Positions 36,986-48,700 of a stretch of 64,000 bases of DNA are shown in pieces. This DNA comes from Trochalopteron elliotii. Lineage: Eukaryota > Chordata > Aves > Passeriformes > Leiothrichidae. Position 1 is the stretch's first letter; each line of letters opens with the position of its first letter. The stretch covers positions 227,410-291,409 of the forward strand of contig JANPWX010000009.1 in the NCBI GenBank assembly GCA_024734555.1. Reading direction: 5' to 3'. Under the pieces are notes generated by a model. The model did no database searches and was not told the origin of the DNA. It saw only the letters and a list, made by a program, of their open reading frames with translations. A program made the position numbers and the translations under genes.

Positions 36986-39900
36986 TTATGAAATCCATAC
37001 TTGTCTCTTTGGATGGATGTTTTATAACAGTGAAGATCTGGGTAGTGTGATCATAGTTGTATTTGTAGCAACCTCTGTTGTCTGCAACTTTCCCTATTTT
37101 ACTGACATGTTCATAAGTACTATTCCAGGCTCAAATAAAAAATATTTCTGTTACTGTTTCATAAGACCTTAGCAAGGTTGGTACATTGCATGAGTCCAGG
37201 AGTGGAAGAACTCCTGGCTTTTCTATCCATACTTTGTGAATTTAATTTACATTTTCAGATTAGTTTTATTCCCTGTAGGTATGTCCTGGACTTCTCTGTA
37301 GTAATTATTTTTGATGACTCCACTAATGCCTACTTCTGAAGACAGAGATGATCTATTTTAGACTCCTCCACTGAATGAATTTAGCCAACAATCCACTCAT
37401 GACTCTGGCAGATGTTTTTATTTTCTTTCTTTCTTTCTTTCTTTCTTTCCTCAGGCCAGTAAAAACTTTATAAATCTTTTCCCTACCATTCCAGAAATGT
37501 GAGAGCTTCCCCCCTGACACCTGAAACATCTCACTTGCCTGCATACAGTAGAATGCATTTGTAGATACTGCAGACACCTAAGTTTAAATAAACAAACCCC
37601 CAATATTTAGTCTTACTAAGGGTTGATCCAGATTAGAATAGTATCCACAAAACTAGGTTTTTCTTAAGAATACTTAGTCCTGGGGCTCGTATACCCACAA
37701 TTCAACAGCTGTCAACTTGATTACCTACTGTAGCAAGTCCAAATGTTTATGTCGATTGTCCCTGTTTTTTATATAACATTGTGTCTCCCCTCCTAGTGTA
37801 CACACCAGTAGCCATCCAGTTAATGGGCTATTTCCATTGATCTCAGGAAATGTTAGCCAAAGCTCTGCAGAAAATGCTGAGATCCTGCTCCCAGTCAAGC
37901 CAGAGGCACGCTCATTACAATCTTCCCTTTGTCTCCATTTTGAGATGCTAAGTCATTGGTCTGCTCTCCCCTTGAAGAACACCTGAGAGTTCAAAGAAAC
38001 TACAACAGAATGTCTTTCCATATGCCCTTTTATGGCTTGTCCTGTTTGGTTGGAACTGGAAAGCATTCGGATATGTTGATTATTTCCAGGGAAATGGTGA
38101 GGTGAATTGATTGTTGTAGTCCATCTCTCCTGAGACTAGGGGACACATTATTTTTTGGAACTAAGTTTTGCTAAGAAGCCAAAGATTAATTGGTTATGGA
38201 GACTAAATTACCCTTTTGCTTTCTAATTTATTAGGAAACTTCATGGGGTTGTAACCACAGGCTGTTAGAAGCCTTCATGATGATGAATAATTATGACATG
38301 ATGAGACATGTCTGAGGAGGAATTTTTGAAATCGCTCTAATGCGAGTGAATAAAATAGAGCTGAGTATTACAGGGAAAATACATAAACTCACAAAACTGC
38401 AAATGAAGATTAGCATATACTTTTGTGGTTGGTTTTTGGTTTATTTTTTAATTGTGAAGTTGCTGGAGTTTTTCCAAAGTAGTAGCATAAGAGGGGGTAT
38501 TTTGTATCTTATTAACTCTGTGCTAATTGCCGCTTATTTGCAGCCACTTTAAAAGAAAATTCCCATCAGGGCAATACTCTATTTCAGTTTTCTTCATAAA
38601 GGAGTGGCATGGGATCTCTCCCTTGTCATTCCTATCTCGGTGCCATTCTTTTTCTTCTGATTCTCAATGAGCCTGCAAGTTGTCTATGTAGAATTTGCAG
38701 TATTTAACTCTGAAAATTTGTGTTGTACTCCCTGGACATCTTGGTATCTCACAGCTACCTGGGTATTTTCTGTTTTCTGTGCATTCTCTGCAACTGTAAA
38801 TCCCAAATGCTTGCATCAATTAAAAGTTGGTGTTAGTGGATCTATGAGATTAATTCACTCAGGTTCTATGCTGTGTTAAGGAACAGCCATTAGTGTAAAA
38901 CTTACAGAAATGAGATAAAATTGTGAACTCTTTACCTAAAAAAACTCACCATTCCACAAAAAAAGTAAGAATAACTTTGTTAGGTCAACTATAAAATTTG
39001 CACTTCCATCCAGCCACAACAGTAATCAAAATGAATTTTTTTTCTTTATTCTCTCTTTTTACCTCTTTGAAATTAAACATTTAGACCTGTGGCTTTTTGT
39101 AGGTTTTACTGATAATTCACATAAGCCAATGTCTGGGGTCTGACTTTTAGATGTAGTGAGTACTTGTAACTCTGGTTTGAATTTGCAACAGGTATGGGAA
39201 ATACCTGCTCCTGCACAGTAGGCAGTGTAAGTCAGGAGCTGCTTTGTAAAACCAGTGCTGTTGTCCTGGTACTGATGGAAGTAGTACTAATTCAGGAGAC
39301 AGCTGTAAATGAGAGTGCCATTTGCTTATAAAATGCCAAAAGGTGGAAATCACCATTGCTCACTTGCAAAGAGGACTGCAATAGGGTGAGATAACTGTGT
39401 GCTTATTAGCCTGAGCACCTATTTTATTAATAATATTGCTGTGAGCATTGTGTTTAAGCTGTCAATCCTCTGTTAAGCCCGAGAGCAGACAGCCAAAGCT
39501 GTGGAGGTTTTTCATATCTCGAAAGACATGTTTTGCAGGACAGTATGCCCACTGGGGGCACCTGGGCAGCTAATGACCTTCAAGTTTTCCACTCTAGCTC
39601 ATGTAACCATATGTCATGACTGCCTTAACTCACCTCCTCAGCAATAGCCTGACTACTTCCACCTGTAGTGGATTTTCCTAGGAGTGACTTGCTGAATTTG
39701 AGGAATTTGATCCCATCTTGGCCTAATGGGAGTTTTATCTCTGACACCTATGAGGCAGGATTGAGGTTTTGATGATGTGTGAGAAACAGCAACCTAGCTG
39801 TAATGTCCATCTTTCTGGAATGGTCACCTGGAGAGGGGATAGGAGCTCTTGATGAAGAGGGGAGGTGTGCAATGAGAAAAGGTGCTTCTTTGCATCTACT

Positions 39901-41797
39901 TTGCTGAGAACACTCCTCTAATGACTTCAGATGTAGAAACAATGTGTTTGCCAACAGCAGAAGTAAGTCCAAACCATTAATAGCTGCTGAGATTTTAGGC
40001 TGAATGTTTGGGGATCTCCTAAGCCTCTACAAGTGTTTTCTGTGTCTGGCATAAGAAGCAAGTAGTACTCTACCATTAATACTGTTACTGTAATCCTGTA
40101 TTATTTGTCCATGTTTTACACAGCATTGTTCTGCTCCCTAAGGACTGCACTTTGGCCAATGTTGCATTCTCATCAGTGAGGGATGGCTTGTGCATCTGGG
40201 TTTTACATCAGAAACATGCTCTCTCATTTGTGTGGAACTCATTCAGAAAACTGACTGAACTGTTTTTCAAAAGTGGGATGCTGTAGTTTTATACCAATGG
40301 AGTGCCAAAAGACTTAGGTTTACATGCCCTTGTTTCTGGTTGCAGGAAAAGACATCAATACAGAGTACACATGAAATTCTGCCTGTGTAATGAAGAATAT
40401 TCTTTGACTACACTGTTTCCAGTGTAAACTACTGAACTTGCAAACACAAGTTGCATGGGAGATAAGCCAAAGTGATGAAGTCCAAGCAAGATGAGGAAGC
40501 ACAGAGACTGTAAACACATTATCTTCTATTAAAGGAAACATGTGTTGTAAAGATATAGGGTCTTGTATTTTATTTTGGTAAGCATAAGTTGTTTTTTTCC
40601 TGATGCAGGTGGCAAATTTACTAAGGAAAATATCCGCCAGAGAGCAGAGGTAGGCCAGAATGCTTAACAAAACCTTCATTATCTGTTGTTCTGTAAAGCA
40701 GAAGACTGAATGCTGGTCTCCTGAAGTTACTGGCAAAACTAGGTTTTTCAATGGCCTAGGAGTTTATCCCAGGTGTTTTGCTACCATAGTGACAGTCTTT
40801 TTCTCATGTGTAGAGAGCAGTTGGTTTCAATTAAGTGCTGCTCTTATTAGGGTGCAGTTTTTGGAACCAAATGCCAGTTACAGTTAAATGAATTAAATGC
40901 AAGTATTATGAAAAGTATTTTTCAGTACACCTTTTAGATGTAGACTAATACTTGGCAGGATACTGCAGGCATCACTGCAATGCTAACAGATCACAATAAA
41001 TACAGCAGAAGTATACATGGTACAGATAAGTTTTACCTTCAGAAACTCATGTCATGTAAGCCCAGAGAGCTCAGTGAGCACACTAAGAGGAACCAAAATG
41101 GATGTATAAACCCACAAACCTATACCAACTGAGTGTAGGGCAAATGCTGATTAAATACATTCCTTAAACAGTCCTTTTGTTATAAAACTATGCCAGGTAT
41201 CATCCACGGCAGATATCCCGGTAGTTTCCTTCATGAAGAGACTGCATACAAAAGAAAATTGTTTTGATCTCATACTGTGGGGGAATAGCCTAAGTTCTTA
41301 TTTCTTTGTGTGCTGATTCAGCAAGTACTAGTAATCTGTGTTGATCTTTTTCTTTACTGCTTTTCAGAACAAGGATATCCTGAATTAATTTATGCTCTTT
41401 GTTTGAAACACTGATTGCTGGTATTCAGAGTAAAGCAAGGAAGCTGGGAAAATTTGGGGGCTAGTGGTATCTTTGATATATTTCTAGCAATGCCTTTCAT
41501 GAGAATTTTAGTTCTTTGTGAATTTGAAAATAGAGGTGATAAACCAGGTAGTATAATGAAAACTTGATATAAAAATGAAAAATTTAATTTAGACTAATAT
41601 ATTCTAAGTTATTATATTAATTCAGATTTAATGTCATGTCTAGCTCTTATTAATTATACATAATGCTGAGATCCTACAGCATTACCATCAACTTGTAAAG
41701 CCTATGGAAAGTGAAATTTACACTTATGCTGCTCAATTTAGCACATGCAAGCTACAGATGATACCAAAATGAATTTTTAAGGCATCACAGTTGCATC
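36986..41797. other. Intergenic, no gene recognised
   Basis: AT-rich desert with a TTTC microsatellite at 37421-37450. The longest open frame of the whole window, 143 codons on the minus strand at 40320-40751, lies here; it starts with ATG but has no domain, repeats or splice context I recognise, and a frame this length is expected occasionally in 64 kb read six ways. No other element identified. Confidence 0.45.
37421..37450 (+). repeat. (TTTC)n microsatellite
   Basis: About seven units of TTTC on the plus strand, all pyrimidine, hence GAAA on the other strand. The minus-strand frame across it reads repeated Lys-Glu-Arg-Lys, which is an artefact of the repeat. Similar shorter TTTC runs are at 10757-10779 and 43643-43664. 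Confidence 0.9.
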
Positions 41798-41939
41798 CTA
41801 GAATCGCAGAATATTCTAATTTGGAAGGGACCCATAAGGATCATAGAGTCCAACTCCTAAGTGAATAGTCTATATGGGGATTAAACCCAAAACCTTGGTG
41901 TTATTAGCACCATGCTCCCACCAACTGAGCTAATCATGT
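41798..41939 (-). mobile_element. tRNA-Ile/CR1 SINE (TguSINE1-like)
   Basis: On the minus strand this is a composite retroposon. The head (about 41874-41936) resembles tRNA-Ile: an A box tagctcagttgg, a gtgctaataacacc anticodon arm with AAT, and a degraded B box gggtttaatcc. The tail (about 41798-41855) is the CR1 3' end, with ggacccataaggatcataga on the plus strand, ending in the attc...cgattct-type terminus that CR1 reverse transcriptase recognises. TTGCATC occurs on both sides (41791-41797 and 41940-41946) as a probable target-site duplication. TguSINE1 of songbirds has this plan: a Pol III promoter of tRNA origin with a CR1 tail, mobilised by CR1. It is old and not an active tRNA gene. 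Confidence 0.8.
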
Positions 41940-43642
41940 TTGCATCACCTTTTTTTTTTATTATGGTCACAGGTATAAACTGAGCAATTATTTTTTGGCG
42001 GTACAGTTTTTGTGAAGCAACTGAGCCTTATTAACAAATCTGGTTAAGATGATGATCTGAGAGATGATTTAGATTCCCAGTAAATTGGCAGATGCCACTT
42101 GTGACTTTCCATTGCTGTTACTGGGAACTGATTTTTAATTCTTTGTTGCTATTTGAGACAGTTTTATTTGTTTCAATTTTTAAATAAAACTGAGGTCTTT
42201 ATATTTTTGAATATGTTTACTGCATCAGCTGTGAAGTCATTGAAATGGTAACAGTGCTAGTGAGCATACTGGAGTACCAAAAACAAAAAAATATTTTGAT
42301 AGATCGATCAATAGAGTTTTTTAAGCTCAAAAGCATCTATTTGATCCAAATCATACGATGTGTGACTGTGATATCATTAAAACAAATATCCCAAATGAGC
42401 CATCCCTCACCCTTCATACCAAAGGGGTGACATCATTTCTGCATATTGTATTGATAGCTTTTGTCATTCAGTACAGAGGTCAGACAAGTAAGCTGGGAAA
42501 GCAAGTTCTGTTCCAAAAGGCCACACCAAGTCCCAGCACGAGCTTTTTATCTTCTTTGAATGTAAGATCATAAGAAATTAACTTTTATTCTGTTTTGGCC
42601 ATCTGTGTTTACTGTAGCTAAGGGACCTATTGCTTTTCTATTTGGATTCTATTTATTTAAAAGCAAAATGAGAACAGAAGAGTATATGAGAAAACTCCTA
42701 ATAAAGCCAATTTGGCAAAAGGAGTCTGTACATTGCCACCCCACACAGTGGTAACTTCAGAGCAGACTGCTGATTGTTTGCCTGGCTAATTTTATACTGT
42801 GCTTCCTACTTTAGGGTATGGCTCCTACAGCATAAGTCTCATTCTTTAGATGTTGTGGAAAATGGTGTTTGCATTGAAGTCAGTGATAGTTGCGTGCATA
42901 CACTGAATAAAATAAACACAAACATTGCTTTCATTGTCTCTTCCTTCCTCTATTATGTATGCTAAACTTTTGCTATTGTTTTTTTGCTTGCAGAGATACC
43001 AGGAATACCACTGGAAATTGTGTCTTCCAGTTCCTTCCTTGAAGGAAGGATAAAGAATCAGTTTTTTATTATGTTTTTAATAGTGGAAGAGTACCAAGTC
43101 ACAACTCTGAAACTTGTTCTACTATGAAAATAGCTCTGCTGCAAACATAGCATGGCTTTGTTTTGCTATTCCACAGAAAAAAAAAATCAAGAAGCTGATG
43201 AGAAAATGGAAAAATATGTTGAAAAAAAGGGTTTTTTTCTTCTAAAAATTTGCATGTTTATCATTAGAAACATTTGCACAAGGTAGATGTCTTCTGTTAT
43301 GTCCTAAAAAACCCTGTTCACTGAACAATATGTAACAGTAGAGCTGAATGCTGTTTGCTTTTATCATAGTAGCAGAATGATGTGACAGTGCCTGTATTAC
43401 TGTTTGCAAAGAAATGTATGCAAACTCAGGCTCATACTGCTTGTCAGACACAGAATATTCTCTGTGGAGAGAGAAATTAGTTTCCATTTTAATGCAAATT
43501 TTCCTGCTTATTGCCTGTAGAGCTCTTCTGTTGTATTTGGAGGTAGTGGATGTCAAGCACTGGAGAGGCTTTGCATTGTTTCCAGAAATCCTGCTGAGAT
43601 ATGAGGGGATATGTAAAGCAGTCAGAGACACAAATTAATGCT

Positions 43643-43664
43643 ATTTCTTTCTTTCTTTCTTCCT
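43643..43664 (+). repeat. Short (TTTC)n run
   Basis: Five or so TTTC units, with TTCC interruptions at the right end. Too short to carry further meaning. Confidence 0.8.
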
Positions 43665-45663
43665 TCTCTGTATTTCATCATTGATTGAAGACACAATGTG
43701 GGGAAAAAAGATTTTGGCATCTCTTGTTGAAATAGTGCATTTCTCAAACCACAGTTATTCATATAGCTTTGTATGTAAATATGTTCATTGTGTCGAGAAG
43801 ACACAAAAACCCCAGCAGAGCCATCTCAGATTGCACTGTGTGGTACAGACTCCGAGGGAATGATGAACTAAAGTTGCTGTGTTCAACACAGAATAAGTTC
43901 TTCACTGTTGGAACATTTTATTTTTAGAAGTGGTAGAAGAGAGATGAGGAAAATAGAGCAGGGATAGAAAGTGTGGCTTTGAAAAGTCTATCAGAAGGAT
44001 TTCCTGTTTATCTTACAACTCATATGTTGGAACACTGTCCTGGGATGCGAGTTCATGTTTCCTCTCCTACTGAAGTGATTCTCCTCAGAGATGCCATCTC
44101 CTCCTAATGTTTCAGAGATGAGAGTCCTTCTCAGGCTGTGGCAGATTCCTGGATCCTGCCTGCTGGAACTGCCCCATCAGTGCTGAGCAAGTGGGACCTC
44201 AGCTTTTGCCTGCTCCCCTGGGAAGCTGGACTGTCAGGTTCCATGTTGCACATCCCACTTTGGATGGATTATAGTCCAAAAATTCATATAACTGTGTTAT
44301 GTATACCTCTGGTCTGAGCCCTCTTTTGAAATTTAGAAATACATGTTCAAATGAGGTTTCCAGTACCTAGGAGACATCCTCAAGTCAGTGGGGAGAAAGA
44401 AGTTATGTACAATAATATGGTCCCATGATATTCCCTGGCTGCTCTACAGCCACGTAAGTGTTAAATGGGAGACCTGGAATGGGAATCTAGAACAGTTTTT
44501 TCCTGCAACTCTTTACCACGTGAAAGCAACTATTGAATATCATACCTCTAGTTTAATAGAGCTAATGGGTTTATAATTATCGTGGAGACTTTTAGCCTAT
44601 GTTCATCTTGGACTGAAATGTTTCTATAGCCTCCCAAACATTTGGGAATGGGAAATAATGATTATGTATGCCTGGCTTCCTGAAAAAAAGCAAGAACCTT
44701 TGCTTTTAGCTCTTCTACTTTTGTTGCTGTAACTTTCTTGTTATTTTTAACAAGCCTTGAGCACTTTTGGGGTGAAGTGGGCATGGGGAAAGTATTCCTT
44801 TGGCTCTACTGTCCACAGAATTTTTCAAAAAGCTTAATTCCTATTTTTAGAAGATATTTATAAGTTGCCATATAGTATGTGAACTCATGAATAGCATCAT
44901 AAGATGACTATTTCAGTGCAACACAGAATTCCTCAGCTTTATTTGCATCTTCTTTTTTTGGCAGGTTTCCAACAAATGCATGACTCATATGTAATTCATG
45001 AAATTTATATCCTCAGTGTATTTTTGTAGTCTTTTTTTCCCTTGTCTATTATTAGTGAATAAACAAATTTTGCTTTCTTAAACAAGATCTACTACAGTAG
45101 AATTTTAAGATAATTTCAATTGATGAAAACTCCCCAGGTGATTGGCAGACTATACTAGAAACCACTCATCAATACTGTCCCTTTGTTAAATGTCTTTGGA
45201 TTTCAATAGAGGTGCTTTATGGAGACTGCTTCAATGGCATCTGGCATTTTCATTTCTAAAAAATTTGAATGCTGGAAGAGCTATTATATGTATAACATTA
45301 ATTCTAAATTACGTAACACATACAATGTCATTAAGATGTTACATGAGAGCTTATCATTCTGTGCACTATATTTTTGTTCTTACAATCTTTCTTAATTAAG
45401 AAGTCCATTTGGTAAGTATATTTTTAACCCCTCCACAATTTCATATTGTTGTTTTTTCTAAATTTGTTCTGAATGTAAAAATAGATATAGAAACCATCCA
45501 CCAGGTGGTTACTTTATACAAAGCTAGATTTTTAAAAAGTCTTGGGGTTTGGCAAAAAGTGTGGTCCACTTCATTCCTTATCACCCTTGTTATTGACATA
45601 ATTACCATGAATTATTACATTTCCCTGCAATTTCAAATTATGATGTCCCCCTGACCATATTGA

Positions 45664-45778
45664 TTGGGGTTTTTTTGGTTGGGTTTTTTTTTTTTGTTTT
45701 GTTTGTTTTTTTTGTTTTTGTTGTTGTTGGTGGTGGTGGGGTTGTGGGGGGTTTTTTGGTTTTTTGGTTTTTTTTTTT
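45664..45778 (+). repeat. 115-nt tract of only G and T
   Basis: Not one A or C occurs on the plus strand for 115 nt. It starts in T-runs separated by GG, GGG or GGGG, passes through GTT and GGT triplet repeats (about 45719-45739) to a GGGG...GGGGGG stretch, and returns to T-runs. The other strand is all A and C, so the apparent Lys/Pro/Thr-rich minus frame (45638-45853) is an artefact. Several G-runs could form a G-quadruplex on the plus strand. Confidence 0.9.
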
Positions 45779-48700
45779 CAATTGTTTGGTTGTATGGTTT
45801 TCTGGTAGCTTGAACTTTGTGTGATGGAGTAGAGATGGCAGACTGTCCACCATTCCACAGAAACTAGCTCAGCATATGTGGGAGATCTTAGGGTTCATGT
45901 CCTCATTACATGTCCTCTCTTCTGAATTCTTTTCTATTTTTCGCTGCAATCTATTTTTCATTGGCTTTTCTCTCATTAATGCCATAAAAAGGTCAAACTG
46001 AACTTTTCATCTCATCCAGTTTTTGTTTTGTTATTTTGTTTGTGGGGTTTTTTTGTGAGGTCAAAATCAGGCAAAAAGAATTTGTCTATCCTTAATTGAA
46101 AACCTCCTTTTAACATCTACGCTAATAGCACTGGGATGAAAAAATAGGTTGGAGAGAGTTTTAAAGTACATTATCGAGTAAAAAGTGAAACGTGGAAATA
46201 AACAGAAAAGCAAGAAGAGTTTCATGTCAATAGTTTTTGGTAACTGGAAAATTGTCAGAGCCCAGAAAGGCCATAAAGACTTCATTGTGTCTTTCAATCA
46301 AGTTTTAGAGCCAGATAGTTACAAGGCAAATTCATTCTCAATATACAACCTCTGGAACGATGACCATAGAATTCAACTAATCAGACGTGACCAAAATACC
46401 AAGATCCTCATAAAGAAATCTTTCACTCATCTGGGTTATTATATCAAGAGATTTTTTTTTTTTTGAGTCTGATAGGGCATGGACGTAATTGACTTATTTA
46501 TAGTTTCTTCTTATTTCATAGTGATAGTGCTTGCCATCCTCCCATACAGCTGCAGAGCTCCTTAGATAGGAAAGACATAGACTGAGTGATCATAATTGCT
46601 ACTAAAAAGGAGAAACACAAAAGGGTTGGATTCAAAACAAGATCCAAACCCAGCTCTGGTGCCCTGCATTCTCTGTGTAATATGTTACCATTACTTCTTT
46701 TAAATGTAATGTTGAAACTCATTCAAGTTCAGATGTTGCCACTGGAAACTCGTAAAAACACCAGTTTAAGCAGTCCCACACTGGTTGAGCATCCCATTAG
46801 CCTGTCCCAGACAATGGCCAGCACCTACAGCTCAGGGGAAAGAGCTTAAGAAACACAACAATGATTCGTTCCTCTTTCCTTTCTTCTAGTGATCAGTGCT
46901 GCAGGCATTTCCTCCTCTTGATATCATATTAGAGCCATTGTTTAGTTATCCTCAATGGACCTTTCTCCAACTGACTTGCCTGATTCCATTTTGAACTTGC
47001 TAATATTTTTCACATCCAAACTTAATTTAGCAGTGAGTCATACGGCTCAATATCTTGTTGTGTGGAAAACAGTTCCCTTCGGTTTAAACTGTTTTTAAAC
47101 CTGTCATTGGATAAATAATTTTGTTTATATGGCAAGGAAAAATGAACAATTGTTCCTTATTCATATTCTCTGTCCTAGTTATGATTTTATAAACCTCCTC
47201 TCCCCATACACACAAGCCATCCTGCGCTGAAGAAAGATAGCCTGCTTTGCTTGAGCAAATGCTGAGCCATGCTTGCAGCCACCCTTGTCCCTCTTCAGAG
47301 TACTCCAAATTCTACTTTATCCTTTCAGAGGGAGCATCATCAGAGTTATATCAACACACTTGCCAGATGCGAAAAATGTGTAACAATGGAAGCACTCCAG
47401 GACATAAAATAATAGGATTTGTGGTTTGTCTATAGATTTAATGAGTAACTGGTTTGGGAGTTTGGTTGATTTTATCTTGAATAGAAGGGTGATTTTTTTC
47501 ATCTCTCTTTCTAAATAAGTTCAAGCTGCTTTACATTTGGACTAAACAAGTTAGAACTTGCTCCAGAATAAGAATGTTCACTCATAGAGGCAATCTGAAG
47601 CAGCTAACCATTTAAAAGTTTCTGCCTATTCTGTAATACATCAATTTGCATCCATCAACAAACTCTCAGTCTCAGAACTTTCTGCATTTCTTTCACAGGA
47701 GCACTGTGTGGATTAATTAATGCACACTGTTGGTTGAATCTAATTAGTGACAAAATTTAATTACCTTCAACACTAGTTGACTCTTCTCCACACATGTGCA
47801 AATTATAATTTCCCATTCCTTTGGGATACATTTGTCATATGGGCCACACATGTTTCATAAATTGAAATGTGTTGGAGGTTCTCCTTATTCTGGGAAATTT
47901 GTGTGGTCTGCAAACCAGAGACACAAACAAGAGTTCAAAAGGCTTCAGTAGAATACAGTCTGCTCTAGCACAGTAGATACACAGATCAATAAACATCCAA
48001 GTAGTGCACCTAAGTGGATACTAACTACTGTGTGTGCTATTTAGATAGAGCTGAGGGATGAATTCCCTTGTAGTCTCACTCTGTTGAAGCATGAATATTG
48101 TCTAGAGTTTTAACTCAGAAGAAGACAATTATTGTCCATTCAGTTCTGCACGAATCTCTAATGAAACAGTTAAATGGCAAATCCCACAGGTATTTCTAGC
48201 AATCAATATTTATGAGAAAACACTATATTGTTGGAATCAAAATTGTCACTGAAACAGAACTTTTTCTTAAGCCCAATGTCTAGTATGCATTTTAAGTTCA
48301 TTTGAATGTTTTTTTTCTGCAACTTGATGGAGTTGACTCTTGACCAATAACAGTTAAAGACTCTACAAGATAAGATAATGGAGCTCTTACTAGGTTCAAG
48401 GCATTGAGAAAACAAGAGAGGTCTAGATGACAGTGAGCCAGGACAGCCTCAAGGGACCTGGATTTGAGGTCTGGTGTTGCTGATGACTTGTATTATAGAC
48501 ATGGTAATTTTTCACTTCTGATTTTATCTGGTTTGCTCAGCTGTAATGTATTTGCAGAAGACAATTTTTGCTACATATTTGTAGTCAAACACAATGCAGT
48601 CCTCCTTCTCTTTTGGATGTCTGCTAGCCAGATTCCCTGTTTGCAAACCTAACAACACAGGAATTTCCTAAACTTTCCTGCAGAATATCTTTACGCACTT

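Noticed and set aside
39547..39563. CTCF-like cccactgggggcacctgg
   Set aside because: One base short of correct spacing in the core and several mismatches.
40320..40751. 143-codon minus-strand open frame, the longest ATG-started frame outside repeats
   Set aside because: No domain, signal, repeat or splice context recognisable; a frame of this size is plausible by chance in 64 kb over six frames.
41874..41936. Possible tRNA-Ile gene on the minus strand
   Set aside because: The B box is degraded and the head is joined to a CR1 tail, so it is a SINE head rather than a tRNA gene.
45638..45853. Minus-strand Lys/Pro/Thr-rich frame
   Set aside because: Produced entirely by the G/T low-complexity tract.
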